Positions 1 to 11,393 of a DNA stretch of 64,000 nt are shown one piece after another; the stretch's first letter is position 1, and every line of letters begins with the position of its first letter. The notes beneath the pieces are model-generated. The model was given only the letters and a program-made list of their open reading frames with translations, made no database searches and had not been told where the DNA came from. The stretch lies in the NCBI GenBank assembly GCA_964036045.1, contig OZ038383.1, forward strand, positions 60,207,725 to 60,271,724, in the 5' to 3' direction. The DNA comes from Eutreptiella sp. 'Long Island Sound 2002'. Taxonomy: Eukaryota; Euglenozoa; Euglenophyceae; Eutreptiales; Eutreptiaceae. A program made the position numbers and the translations under genes.

Positions 1-1956
1 AAGCCCAAGCACACACACCCACGCTGAACACCCCAGCCAGGAGTGGCGGGGTACAAGCGGAGCCCGCACACCAACACACACACAGCCCAACACCCCAGCC
101 AGGAGTGGCGAGGCGCAGCTGAAACCCAAGCCAAAGCACACACACCCACACCACACACCCCAGCCGGGAGTGGCGGGGTACAAGCAGAGCGGGCACACAA
201 GCACACACATACCCGAACACCCCAGCCAGGAGTGGCGAGGCGCAGCCGAAACCGAAGCCAAAGCACACACACCAACGGCGCACACCCCAGCCAGGAGTGG
301 CGGGGTACAAGCAGAGCGGGCACACGAACACACACACACCCCAACACCCCAGCCAGGAGTGGCGGGGCGCAGCCGAGACCCAAGCCCAAGCACACACACC
401 CACGACGCACACCCCAGCCAGGAGTGGCGGGGTACAAGTGGAGCGCGCACACGAACACACACACACCCCAACACCCCAGCCAGGAGTGGCGAGGCGCAGC
501 AAAAACCCGAGCCCAAACACACACACCCACGCCACACACCCCAGCCAGGAGTGGCGGGGTACAAGCAGAGGGGGCACACAAACACACACCCACCGCAACA
601 TGCCAGCCAGGAGTGGCGGGGCGCAGCCGAAACTCGAGCCCAAACACGCACACATGCACCACACACCCCAGCCAGGAGTGGCGGGGAACAAGCGGAGCGG
701 GCACACGAACACACACACACCCCAACACCCCAGCCAGGAGTGGCGGGGCGCAGCCGAGACCCAAGGCCAAGCACACACGCCCACGCCGCACACCCCAGCC
801 AGGAGTGGCGGGGTACAAGCGGAGGGCGGCCAGGAACACACACACCCCCCAACACCCCAGCCAGGAGAGGCGGGGTGCAGCCGAAACCCGAGCCCAAACA
901 CACAGACCCACACCACACACCCCAGCCAGGAGTGGCGGGGTACAAGCGGAGCGGGCACACGAGCACACACACACCCCAACACCCCAGCCAGGAGAGGCGG
1001 GACAAAGCCGAAACCCGAGCCCAAGCACACACACCCACGCCGCACACCCCAGCCAGGAGTGACCGGGTAGAAGCGGAGCGCGCACACGAACACACACACA
1101 CCCCAACACCCCAGCCAGGAGAGGCGGGGTGCCGCCGAAACCCGAGCCCAAACACACACACCGGAACCACACACCCCAGCCAAGAGTGGCCGGGTACAAG
1201 CGGAGCGGGCACACGAGCACACACACACCCCAACACCCCACCCAGGAGAGGCGGGACGCAGCCGAAACCCAAGCCCAAGCACACACAGCCCGGCCGCACG
1301 CCCCAGCTAGGTGTGGCGGGGTACAAGCGGAGCACGCACACAAACACACAAACACCCCAACACCCCAGCCAGGAGTGGCGGGGCGCAGCCGAAACCTGAG
1401 CCCGAGCACACACACACTCACGACGCACACCCCAGCCAGGAGTGGCGGGGTAAAAGCGGAGCGGGCACACAAGCACACACACACCCCAACACCCCAGCCA
1501 GGAGTGGCAGGGCGCAGCCGAAACCCGAGCCTAAACACACACACACACACCACACACCCCAGCTAGGAAAGGCGGGGTACAAGCAGAGCGCGCACACGAA
1601 CACACACACACCCCAACACCGCAATCAGGAGTGGCGGGGCACAGCCGAAACCCGAGCCCAAGCACACATAACCAGACCACACACCCCAGCCAGGAGTGGC
1701 GGGGTACAAACAGAGCGGGCACACGAACATGCACACACCTCAACACCCCAGCCACGAGTGGCGGGGCGCAGCCGGAACCCGAGCCCAAGCACACACACCC
1801 ACACCGCACACCCCAGCCAGGAATGGCGGGGTACAAGCGGAGCGGGCACACAAACACACACCCACCCAATCACCCCAGCCAGGAGTAGCGGGGCGCAGCC
1901 GAGACCCGAGCCCAAACACAACCCGGACCCACACACAAACACCACACAACAGTAGG
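1..1956. repeat. Satellite array 1, 126-127 bp dimeric unit
   Basis: The whole stretch is a head-to-tail tandem repeat. The phrase GGAGTGGCGGGGTAC recurs near 41, 167, 294, 420 and 547, and the sister phrase GGAGTGGCGAGGCGCAGC or its GGGGCGCAGC form falls halfway between them (near 104, 231, 358, 484, 610). The unit is therefore a dimer of two ~63-bp halves that differ after the shared CCAGCCAGGAGTGGCG core, each followed by a CACACACA-rich spacer. The + strand is very poor in T. Long open frames in all phases are a by-product of the repeat and are not genes. The array starts before the window, so its length is unknown. It is related to the array at 54.2-56.2 kb. Confidence 0.95.
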
Positions 1957-2420
1957 AACTCCAGTGTCCATAGCCCGGGCACTGAGGCAGCCCGTGCCAT
2001 GCAGGTGACCCGGCCAAACGAGATCCGGAGACCGGGGGTAAAGCTGCATCCTAAGGCCCGCACTGCTTTGGTACTCGAGGCGGAGCGTGCGATACCCAAG
2101 CGCCTCGGAATCCAAGTACCAAGAACATGCATGCATGCCTTGGGAACGGGATACGCCAGGAAGTCCGGTTAACCTCTAGGGTTCCGCCTAAAGGAGGGGA
2201 CGTGCGCAAGCACGGGGGCACACCCTCCTGGCGAGACAAGCACGTCACGCTGGCGGCGATCAGCCCTCCCGGTGTTGCCCGAGGCCCCTTACTTGGGGGC
2301 CAGCAGTCAGGTATAGCGGGAAGTAAGCCGCCTCCCCTGTTCACGCGCGGAACCTCTTCCTGTTCGTCACAGGGGCGACGCCAGGGGGAACCATGGGGCG
2401 CCTCTCCACGACCGAGTGCA
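1957..2420. other. Satellite-flanking module, copy 1
   Basis: A non-tandem segment that directly follows the satellite, and recurs with only scattered changes at about 56190-56662 after the second array. Shared landmarks in order are AGTAGGAA, TCCATAGCCCGGGCACTGAGG, ATGCATGCCTTGGGAACGGG, GGGGACGTGCGCAAGCACGG, and ACAGGGGCGACGCCAGGGGG just before the CCTA microsatellite. I see no convincing gene: the open frames crossing it run out of the satellite or into the microsatellite. Its constant position makes it part of a satellite-linked composite unit. It could be the retained end of a mobile element or the edge of a large segmental duplication. Confidence 0.85.
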
Positions 2421-2471
2421 CCTACCTACCTACCTACCTACCTACCTACCTACCTACCTACCTACCTACCT
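2421..2471. repeat. (CCTA)n microsatellite
   Basis: About 12 perfect copies of CCTA/CTAC. The second module copy has the same tract shortened to four copies (56663-56679), where a family W retroelement end is joined directly to it. Confidence 0.95.
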
Positions 2472-2603
2472 CGGCAGTGTCCTTGGTGTCCATACTTCTC
2501 TTCCCCCTTCTTGCTCAGAAGAGTCCTCGGCGCGCTGGGTGAACGGCACGGGGTTGCTGCCGGCACGCAGAAGCTGTCTGCCTCTTGCTACCAGAAGGTT
2601 TTC

Positions 2604-2798
2604 ATGAGTCTTTCAGCTCTTTTTGTGCCTCTCCTGCTGCTTGCTGTTGGTGTAGGGTTCCTGCTGCTTGTTGTTGTGGAAGAAAATGTTTTGTTAATGA
2701 AATACAACCAATTGAGGATAGCCCAAGCCAGAGATGAGCAAGTAGAAGCCAAACAGGATCAGAGCATGAAGGGCTGCCGTCAGAAAAGAGTTAGATAA
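2604..2798 (+). CDS. Small hypothetical membrane-type ORF
   Basis: A 64-residue frame starting MSLSALFVPLLLL. Residues about 3-26 form one strongly hydrophobic stretch (Leu/Val/Phe) long enough to span a membrane, followed by a polar, charged tail ending in KGCRQKRVR. An AATAAA polyadenylation-like hexamer overlaps the stop codon (2797-2802). The frame is open upstream through the microsatellite, so the ATG at 2604 is only the first start that gives a sensible protein. No family is recognised. It could be a real short gene, the last exon of a spliced one, or chance coding in decayed DNA. Composition changes here from GC-rich to nearly neutral. Confidence 0.3.
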   Translation: MSLSALFVPLLLLAVGVGFLLLVVVEENVLLMKYNQLRIAQARDEQVEAKQDQSMKGCRQKRVR

Positions 2799-2802
2799 TA
2801 AA

Positions 2803-3282
2803 GATATCAACAATAGACTACAGCAATGGACAATCAATGCAACTGGGATCAAAATATTTCACTTGATTCAGAAACACTGCTTGGAAAACTGCCCCAAGGG
2901 CTCACACTCAATATAGTGCCATCCTGAGATGTGCACTCTTTGTTTTGGGTCCTGTAGGTGCTGAGGTGGCATGGCTTGTGGCGCTGAGGTCACTGCCATG
3001 TCACATGGGATATTCCTACTTAGCTAGGCTGACTGGAAATTGAACTGAGGACCTCTCAAAAAGAGGTGCCACAGCCCCGTAGGGTGCATACCACTAGGAT
3101 AGCTAAGCATTCATGAGAAAACATAGAAAAATGTATAGGCTCTGGATCAATGTCAGCGCCTCAGTCAGTCCAGGAAATGGTGTAAAAGATCAATCAGTTG
3201 AGGGGTGAAGGGTCCACACAACCTCCAAAGTTTAATGCTTGGTTTTATAGGTAAAAATGTCTTGTCACCCCTTTTTGACGTT
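2803..3282. other. AT-richer stretch without a gene
   Basis: No supported coding sequence. It holds the tRNA-like segment described at 3019-3107. It ends in CTTGTCACCCCTTTTT (about 3260-3275), a string that also occurs at 26751-26766 beside another retroelement remnant. Confidence 0.6.
3019..3107 (-). repeat. tRNA-derived SINE-like segment
   Basis: On the minus strand the two ends, CTTAGCTA and TAGCTAAG, pair perfectly over 8 bp across 89 nt. Inside are a box A-like TATCCTAGTGG (3091-3101; one mismatch to TRGCNNAGYGG) and a box B-like GTTCAATTTCC (3035-3045). A 5-bp stem with a 7-nt TTTTTGA loop sits between them. The spacing does not give a normal cloverleaf, so this is not called a functional tRNA. 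A related head may occur at 35651-35731. Confidence 0.3.
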
Positions 3283-5090
3283 TGAGGTTTGAGGTTTGAT
3301 TTTGCGGCTACTAGACGCCATTCGGCCCCGGGGGGCCACCTGGTCGGGCCAGGTGATATCCTCCCAACCGGGACCTAGTGGGGGGCCCTTCATGACACAC
3401 CTCCTGCCTCGTGGCAGAGTCCCCCGGGTTCACGGGGCTCGGGGCCCTGTCCCCCTCCGGCTTCCCCATTTCGCCACTCCCCGGTCAGTGCATCACTTAG
3501 CAACGGTAGCTGGAGGCCCTTACCCACCGCGTCGCCCGCCTGATGCGTGGTCGCCCGGGGCGCCGACGCCGCTGGGACCGTGCTACTGGCTTGTCGCCAG
3601 TGGGACCCCCGTGGGCTAGCGCGGAGGCTGCCTAGCCTTGGGGCTGGTGCGTGGTGCGGCGCGTCACTACTGCCTTGGCTGGTCCACTGCCCTGGTTGTG
3701 TGTGCGCGCCACTCGCGGCCGGTTCGGGGCGCTCGGGCTGGTGCTTGGTGTCGTGTCTTCCCCGTTTCCCCCTTCCCGCCCCGCGTGTCCCGCGCTGTGT
3801 TTGGCGGCCCGTCCTGTCCGGGGGTCCCTTACCCTCGCTCGCTGGTACGTCATTCCATGCAGTCTGTGCGTTCCCCGCGCTCGGTCCGGTTGCTCTTCTG
3901 GTATTCCCCGCGTGTCCTTTGTGTGCTTGTGCGCTCGCGCTCCCGCGGCGTCCGCGCCCCCACCCCCTCCCCTGGTTGGTGTGGCGCGCGCACCTCGCGC
4001 GGTCCCGGTGCTGGGGGCTTGGAGGGCCGTTCCATTTGGTCTGTGCTCCTCCGCGTGTCCTGCCCCGGTCCCGCGCTTCGGTTTGTTTTTTGGGGGGGCA
4101 GCCCGGTCCCGTTTCCTGCCTACCCGGCTTGGGGCTGTGTGCTCCCCGCGGGGTCGGTCTGCGCGTCTGGGGCGTTCGAGCACCGGGGGGTGGGGTGCGG
4201 TGGGGGGGGAGGCCCGTGCGCCGTTCCCCCCAACTGTGCGGCCGGGGGGGCCCGTGGGGCGGCGGTCGCCTTGCCTCGGTCTGTCCCTCTGCCTTGCCTG
4301 GGCAGGCAACAAAGCGGGTGTCCTTGGCGTCGCTCTGGCCATGGAGGGCGTGGCCCCCATACCGCTCCGGCCCCCGCTCGCTTGCTGTCCCTGGGCGCGG
4401 TCCGTGTGGCGTTCTGCTGTGGTGGCGCGGGTTCGCTTGTCCATCGTGCTTCCTGCTCGAGCAGGCGGCTGGGGCCTGGGGGCGGGCCCTGCTCCGGCCT
4501 CCCTCCCGGGCGCCGTGGTCCTGCCGGGGGGAGGCGGGATCATGCCCTCTGCCTCGGCGGGGGTGGGGGCAGGCGCCCCCAGGGCTTGCGGGCCGGTGGA
4601 GGGGGGTGGGGGGACTGGGGGGGGGGGTCGCGCCGTCGCTCCCCACCTCCCTCTCTGGGGGGGGCGGCCCGCGGCCCTCTGCCCAGTCCCCCTTTCGTCG
4701 CCGGCGCACCCCCTCCAGGTGTACGCATTCGGTCGGGGTTGCGGGGCAGCCCCGGGCGCCGGGTGCGGCCGGCCGCCGGCGGGGGGGGGGGGGGACGGGC
4801 GGCTCGTGAGCCGCCCCCCCAGAGGGGTGGTAGGGGGGCCGGGGGGCCAGGGGGTTGTTCTGCCACCGTCCGTCCCTCTGCCCTCCCTGGGCAGGCAACA
4901 TTGCGGGCGTCATTGGCGACGCCCAGGTCATGGGGGGCGCAGCTCCCATACTGCTCCGGTTTGTTGTCGCGTGCCGCCCCCGGGCGTGGCTTTTGCGTCG
5001 TCCGTGCGCGCTGGTGCGGGTGTGCCCGCCTGTCGCGACCCCCCCGGGAGCAGGCAGTTGGGGGCGCGGAGACAACATCCCAGTGGGGGC
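3283..5090. mobile_element. Family L GC-rich element end, copy 1
   Basis: Starts at a sharp composition boundary with repeated TTTGAGG (GAGGTTTGAGGTTTGATTTT), then CGGCCCCGGGGGGCCACCTGG. The same opening occurs at about 39105 and 63473, and internal parts recur at 13141-14698. From ~4.1 kb it contains ~590-bp direct repeats: GTCCCTCTGCC plus TGGGCAGGCAAC occurs near 4290 and 4876. No domain is recognisable in its long open frames on either strand, which reflect extreme GC content. Read on the minus strand, the tandem TCAAACC end would be a typical non-LTR 3' tail with variable 5' truncation. Read on the plus strand it would be a 5' UTR with monomers. The first reading fits the truncations better. 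Confidence 0.65.
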
Positions 5091-5157
5091 AGGACAGGGG
5101 GACCAGTGCTGGAGATGAACCAAGGAGGCGGGGCAGGTATAGTGGCCGGTCCTGAGA

Positions 5158-7057
5158 ATGACGGCATGGGCGTTCCCGAACGCGACCATGCGCACTAGGG
5201 ACACCAGGGGGCAGTTGTGGGGGCCGGTGCTGCGGCTGCCCAAGGAGGTGCAGGAGGATGAGGAGGCCCAGAGGGATGTGGAGGTCTGGTGCGGAGAGGA
5301 AAAGGAGGGGAAGAGAACAGGGGTCCAGTTGGGATGGGACACAGTGCGGGGACTACAAGAAGAGGATGATGGAGTGGCGGTGAGTTTCCGGATGACAGAC
5401 ACGGGGAGGCCTGACGAGGAGGCGCCCATAGTGCCCGTGGGCCACAAGTGTGGAGAGAGTGCGAGGAGGATCAGACTGACGGTCCACGGTTTGCCAGCAG
5501 ACAGGAATGGTACTTGGTTCTGGTACAGGCATACCTGGAGCAGGTCAGGGCGAGGGGGGACAGGGCATGGTGTCACGGGGTGGTGGGGACGAAGGGCTGG
5601 AGGGCCAGGACGGACAATAAATGGGCAGTGTACAGAGGCGTGAGAGAACTGAGAATCGAGAATGGGGTACGAGAGTATGGCATCGGGAGGCACAGAGTGT
5701 ACTGCCACTACCCGAGGAAGGTGGTGCGCATACCGGAGCCCACGGAGGAGAGGGTGGTGCTATTTCTGGACAGGTCCGGGGTGGAAGGACAGCCGCCCAT
5801 GGCGGGGGCAGCGGCGGTAAGGGTCAAGGGGGTGGGACAGGCGACGGAGAGTGTGGTGGAAAAGATGGTGTACGGAGCAGTGTCCCAAGGAGAGGTGCAG
5901 GCGGTGGCGGACGTGGTTGGGGAGATACGGGAGGACGTACGGGAAGTGTGGATGGTGGTGGACGCGGAGGCGGACATGGCGTCCCTCAGGAGACTGGCCA
6001 GCAGGCCACTGCATGAGGCCCTTGGCACGGGACTGGTGTCACAGGAGATGAAGAAAGTGCCCCTGGTCATACACCTGGTGAAACAGGAGTCACACAGAGC
6101 GGGAGTGGGGAATCATGAGGCGGATGGGGCGGCGCAAGCAGTGGATAAGGAGCAGCAACCAGAGTGGAGGGTGCCAGAGAGAAAGGAGCACCTCCACTTG
6201 GTGCATATACCTCCAAGGGTCGGGGAAGAGGAGAAGGCCAGGTGGGTGCTGGAGGAGGACAGAGGCAAGCAGGAGCTAAGGGTGTATCCACAGCCGGTGC
6301 ACATGCTAGCTCAAGTACGAGGGGGGCCGGAGGTGGTAGAGCTGAACGAGTACTTGGAGGGCAAGGTGGGAGAGCGGGTCCACTATCCCAATTTGCTGAG
6401 GCCGGAATCGCTGCCCAAAAGGCTGCAGATCAGAAGACTCCAGGTAATCACGGGGCAGGTGCCGGTGCGGGAAGCAATCATGAGGTGGTACAGACATAAG
6501 GGTATGGACCTCCCGGAGGAGTACATGAGATGCCACTGTGGCCAAGGGCAAGAAACATACGAGCACTTCATGCGGCTGAACAGTATAAGGGGATCGAGGA
6601 ACCACTGGTTCGAGATCACGACGTCCTGTTGCTCAAGAAGGGTGCGAGAGGCAGAAGCGCGGTGGAGAGGGAGCGTGGGAAAGAAGGGCACCGCAAGGGA
6701 CTGTGGCACATGATGATAGTGAAACCGCTGTGGCGGGCACTCCAGGAGCATACAGTGGCACCGGAGGCCATGGCACACAGGCTGTTGCGGCGTATGGTGG
6801 AACATCTCCAGGAGCACATGGCGTGCAGAGAGACGCAGTTGGAGGCGCGGGCGGAAGACATGCGTGATCAAGTCACCAAACGGGTCGAGATGGCGTTGAT
6901 CAGGTACAACCCAAATAACACGGAGATGGAAGTACGGAGGCGGCCAGATTGGCGGCCAAGGCGGTCAGGGGGAGAGATGGGAATGGAGGACAGAGAGGGA
7001 GAAGAGCAGAGGGACCGCCTGATGGCACGCAGACGAAGGAGAATCCGGCAGATATGA
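5158..7057 (+). pseudogene. Non-LTR retrotransposon ORF2 C-terminus: RNase H and zinc knuckle, copy A
   Basis: The protein runs in three frames: 5158-~5500, 5448-6713, then 6530-7057, so it carries two frameshifts. The RNase H motifs are visible: FLDRSG (first Asp, about 5765), GEVQAV (Glu), VVDAEAD (Asp) and the HRAGVGNHEADGAA block (His and last Asp, near 6095). Next comes CHCGQGQETYEHFM, the C-x-C...H part of the CCHC knuckle that ends many LINE ORF2 proteins; its last Cys is lost at the second frameshift. A charged tail ends at IRQI. RNase H would degrade template RNA during target-primed reverse transcription. No RT is present, so this is a 5'-truncated or dislocated fragment. The copy at 61734-63454 keeps the full knuckle. 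Confidence 0.75.
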
Positions 7058-7225
7058 GGGCAGGACGGGTGTACGATTTCACCGCGCAGGGGGACGTCTG
7101 TAAGGGGACCAGAAGGAAAGGAGCAGCAGAGGCGCCCATCGCATGGACTGGAGCGTCCGGGACTGGGCACACTGAGTCATAGGGCGGAGCAAGAAGCGGG
7201 CCAGGGGGGAGCAGAATGGGGTGAT

Positions 7226-7393
7226 ATGACGAGGGGAAAGCGAAGCGGGGACGAGGACGACAACAGTGCAGACCAGAACGAGGCCGATAGCCACCAGGCG
7301 AAATCCTCAGATCGCGGGGGAGAAGATGTGGAAGAGGAGCCGCAGGTGTACCCCGAGCTTCACACACGTAGGGCGCGCGAACAGCGGGGGTAA
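7226..7393 (+). CDS. Short acidic ORF at the start of family W
   Basis: A 55-residue frame starting MTRGKRSGDEDD, rich in Asp, Glu, Ser and Gln, ending RAREQRG. It begins 170 bp after the RNase H fragment and just upstream of the family W ORF1-like coding region, so it may be that protein's true N-terminus, cut off by a frameshift near 7390. No family is recognised. Its hydrophilic, charged character fits an RNA-binding ORF1 leader, which is inference. Confidence 0.35.
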   Translation: MTRGKRSGDEDDNSADQNEADSHQAKSSDRGGEDVEEEPQVYPELHTRRAREQRG

Positions 7394-9845
7394 AGGGCGT
7401 GGGTTGTGGGGGAAGCGGCGACAGGGCGCAGGGCTCAGGCGCGATTCCATGTGCAGCGCAATGTCCCACAAGCCTGACCCGCAGCCCAGCCAGCCAACGG
7501 CAGTGAGGGCAGAGGTGGCCCGCATGCAGGCGGGCGCAGCCCCGCAGCCCCCCTCGCCGGCGTCCTCGGCGACGTCTACGGACGTGTCGTCGCCCTCGTC
7601 TCCGGAGAGCCCAGAGACAGTCAGGAGGGAAGGGACTGGGGCGACAGGGCGGCAGAGGGGCGAAGGAGCTGTGGTGGGGAAGGGAGAGGGAGGGGACAAG
7701 AGAGGACAGGCGGAGGCGAGGAGGGGCAGCGCAGAGGCGGTGGTAGCAGGGGCTGAGGGGCAAGGGGAGGGGCAGGGGCAAAGGGCGGCGGAAGGGCCAC
7801 GGACGGACCCGTTCAACGTCGGAGATGTGAGGGCGGGCATGGATATGAGGAGGAGGGAGTGAAAGGGTCAGAGGGAGTCGGTAGTCGCCGACATCCTCGA
7901 GGTGTCGGAGGATGAGGGGGATGGGGCGGGGAGGATGGCAGTGGAGGGAGGCCCAGGACAGCCGTCGGCGCCCAATGTGCCGGCGGCTGCCATGAAGTCC
8001 ATCCTCCCGGAGGTGCGGAGGCAGCAGGAAGGCGAGGGCGGCCGAGGGCAGCTAGAGGCGGGAGCAGCAGGGAGCGGAGACAGCAGCGTAAGCGCCGGAG
8101 GGATAGGGCGGACAGGCAATGGAGGGAAAGGGCAGGCAGGGACGTCAGGGGCTGTGCACGCAAAGGAACACCTGGCAGGAAAGGGGGAAAAAGGGAATGG
8201 ACGGGGGCGACAGTGGCCGCAGCCCCAACGCTCGTTCAGGCAGTCGCCGCCGAGGTGGCCCCGAAGGGTCAGTGCGGCGGTAAGGGCGGAGGAGGAGAGG
8301 GAGGTGCGCCGCCAGCAGGCGGCGCGGTACGAGGCGCTGGCGCAGGTGGAGCACCAGCGCCGTCGCCGGCGGCCCCCGGAGCAGGGACCGGACACCATCT
8401 AACAGTTGGAGATGGAGCCGGGAAGGACGGGGATGAGGGGGGGGCAGGCGGAGCAGAGCAGCGCAGCGGTGCAGGGCAGTGGTGCCGGACAGGTAGAAGG
8501 CGGCAAGGGCAAGCAGGGGAAAGGAGCGAGGCAACAAGGGCTACAGGGGAAGGGACAGGGGAGGGCGGGACTCCACAGAGTAGGCAGCAAGGGACGCGTG
8601 GCGATGGGGCGACAAGGCAAGGGGCAGGGGAAGGAGAGTGGCCTTGGGTACATGGGCTTGCCGGTGTTCCCAGGGAAGGGATTGGGATGGTGGGGAGGTG
8701 TAGTCCCGCCAGCCGTCCCACCAGCCGTCCCACCATTCCCGCCGCCGCCATACCCGGCGATGGGGATGGTGTACCCGCCCCTGCCGGCGTACCCGGGCAT
8801 GCAGCCACAGGCACACATGCAGCAGCACCAGCAGGCCGGTGGGACAGCGTGGGGAACGCAGGAAAAGAAGGGAGAAGAGCACAGGAGGGCGTGGGAGAGG
8901 TTAGGGGAGGCAGAGAGGAGCCTGCGCCAGAAGGAGGCCAGGGTCAAGGGTGAGGTTGGCGGGGCGCAGGAGGGGAGGACGGAAGGGACCGACAGGCCGC
9001 AGGGAGGGGAAGCACAGGCAGTTGAGGAGCTACAGATGACGTGGGCAGACCTTCAGAGAGGGCAGGAGGGGGTTGAGAGGGCGAAAAGGGAGGGAGGACG
9101 ACAAGAGGAGGGGAGGGGGCGGGAGGGTACCCCGCTGGTGCCGTTCCGACAGCCGGCTATCCCACCGAAGCAGGAGGGAGAGATGCAGGATAGGGCATGG
9201 AGGCGGATCAGGGGGGAGGTGGCGAGGCTGGCGGAAAGGGACAGGGAGGTGGTGGCAGGGGAGCGCAGGGTGCGGGAGGAGCGTCCTCCCGGATCCGGAA
9301 GGGGACACCCCCTCCACGGATGTGGAGGGGCGGTCGCCGTCAGGGAAAAGGGCCAGGGAGGAGGACGAGGAGGCGGGGCAGGAAAGGGGGAAGCGGCGCA
9401 GGGGGGAGGAGCGAGGGGCAGGGGAGGCGGAGGGGGCGCCGCGGCCGGCCAGCCCCAGTCCAGAGCTGACGCCGATGGACTGGGACTCGGAGGCCCCTGC
9501 CGCCGCGGCCATATGCGCCGCCGCCGGTGCGCAGGGGACCCGGGACGGTCGCGGGGTGGACGGAGGGGGAAGTGGCGGAGCTTGCCCGCTACGTGAGGTG
9601 GGCGGGGAAGACGAGGGGAAGGCGGGAGAAGAGGGGGCCCCGCCCCTTCAGTGACCTGGTCGGCAGGGCAGGGAGGCCCAGGGGAAGGGGGCCGGGGATG
9701 GATGAGGGGCAGTGGAGGAGGATGCTGGGAGCGGTGCTCCCGGGGGTGCGCCTGGACTGTCCCCAGGAGAAGGCAAAGAAGCCCAAGGTTCAAAATGCTG
9801 CGAGAGCTTTTGCAGCGGGAGGGGCGGTACGGTGGCGACGCGTAG
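7394..9845 (+). pseudogene. Family W ORF1-like Gly/Arg/Glu-rich protein, copy A
   Basis: Coding character continues across shifting frames (about 7266-7862, 7902-8402, 8406-9290, then 9230-9845). The same succession, in the same order, appears on the minus strand at 61733-59197, so this is a conserved protein with frameshifts rather than noise. Shared landmarks are KSILPEVRR / TSILPEVRR, AEEEREVRRQQ, the proline segment PPFPPPPYP, a Glu/Arg-rich coiled-coil-like middle, GDTPSTDVEGRSPSGK, and a C-terminal block with RYVRWAGKTRG and GMDEGQWRRML. No known domain is recognised. Position and composition suggest a nucleic-acid-binding ORF1 of a non-LTR element (inference). The sense strand is strongly purine-rich. 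Confidence 0.6.
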
Positions 9846-11393
9846 GGCCGGGCAGGAGCAGGAACGGGAAGCGCTAGGGGCCGGGGGCCAGGGGCGTGCG
9901 GAGGGACGGGCAGATGGGATGCGGGGAGGCAGGCGCGGGGGGTCGGCGGAGGTGGAGGAGGGTGAGGAGGGGATGTGACAGACACGAGGAGAGGAGGAAG
10001 GGAGCGGAGAGGTGCAGGTGCGCAGGGGAGGGCAGGGACACGGCTGAAAGTGGAGAGGGATGTGGTGATGGAGGACGCGGACGAGAACCCCAAGCGGAGA
10101 GCACAGGGCCAGCGGCGGGGGAGAGGGGAGATGGGGCGGCGGAGTACGGGGGCGCAGGCGAGTGCGGAGGGAGCAACTGGGCAAGCGGCACGCGAGACAT
10201 ATCGTGGGTTCGGCGAGCAGTGTGGGGCAGAACGAGAAGCAGACGGGATGCAGTATCGGAATGTGGTACAGTGACGGAGCAGAGTGCAAGGTCGTGACTG
10301 GCGGGAACGGCCGGCGATGGCGCGGAGCAGCGCTGTGCCTTTCCGGTGCAGCACGGTGCCAGGGCTCTGACTTGCAGGAGAGGTGAACGGGCAGACGCAT
10401 CCAATATTCCGACACGTTGGTGCCAGGGTCTTGGCTGATGGTGTGATCGGAGAGATTGCTGAAATGGGCAGGTGGCAGTGCAGGTGTACTCGAGTCCGGT
10501 GCAGTGGAGCCACGTCTCGGTGGCGCCCCTGTGGACTGGCAGCCGGAGTGTGCGGGCTATCCCCCGACTTGGTACATGGCGGCAAAGCTCTCTGCATGAC
10601 AGGATGGTGCTGCATTGAAAACATTGGACTTACGCGCGCCCTGCTCTGAGGGGTTGACCACGCCAGGCCTTGGTGGCCGCCGGCGCCATGGGACACCTGC
10701 AAGGTGCAACGAAGTGTGAACCCTTGGTGACCGCGCCGGGTCCGAATGGGGGCGCTGGTCCGCAGCTGGTCTATGCGGCTGGGCTCCAAAGTGCAAATGC
10801 AGCGAAGGGAATTCGACAAGCGTCTCCCTGACGTTCTCTCTGTGTTCCTTCGGCACATGCGGTGGCTCATGGTGTGTAGGAAACCAACGGCCATGCCAGT
10901 TCTCGGGCAGGGCCACATTCCAGTCTGCAGATACACCCCCCCCGCCCCCACATAGGGCACAAGCCAACCATGATTGGGCTGAGAGACGGGGACCGAGGGA
11001 GCACTAGGGTGGGGGAGACCCCAGGGAAAAGGGTAGGGACGAGGGGGAGGGGCAGGGGTAGAGCACGCGGGTGGCACACACAAGTGACAGCGCGGCTCAG
11101 ACAGGGAGGGCAGACGTACAGGCAGGGTCAACAGCGAGAAGGAGAATGGGAGGGGAGACAGGCGAGAGAGGGGGCGCAGGGCAGCGGGACAGGGGTAGCA
11201 CGGAGAAGAGCAGGGGGCACACGCAGGGCGCGCGGGAGCAGCGGGGAGCGCGAACACGGAACAAAAAAAAAACAACAGCAGAACAGGCGGACACACAGGA
11301 AGGACACATAGAGGAGGCAGGGCGCGGGAGGTGGGGGGAACAGGGGGCCAACAAGGGCACAAAGGAACACAATGTCTCTCACAGAGAAGCATC
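9846..11393 (+). other. Family W interior, non-coding or decayed
   Basis: Lies between the ORF1-like protein and the short conserved ORF. Purine-rich to about 10.2 kb, then more mixed. Open frames up to ~130 codons exist on both strands, but none has a recognisable motif and I could not match one to the equivalent part of copy B (57757-59196). A poly-A/AC tract lies at 11262-11278. No gene is called. Confidence 0.5.

Noticed and set aside
43-1955. Long open frames (up to 409 codons) rich in His/Thr/Pro in the satellite
   Set aside because: They occur in several phases and simply translate the 126-127 bp unit; no start context, domain or non-repeat residue pattern.
3019-3107. Functional tRNA with UUU anticodon
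   Set aside because: An anticodon-like stem and loop can be drawn, but the D-arm and T-arm spacing is wrong and the T-stem does not pair.
3296-5200. Ribosomal RNA or rDNA spacer as the source of the GC-rich monomers
   Set aside because: No conserved rRNA segment is recognisable, and the copies sit at element-like junctions within other transposons.
3390-5708. 772-codon minus-strand frame through family L and the RNase H fragment
   Set aside because: Overlaps the better supported + strand RNase H and otherwise has only Pro/Arg/Gly composition; GC content explains the openness.
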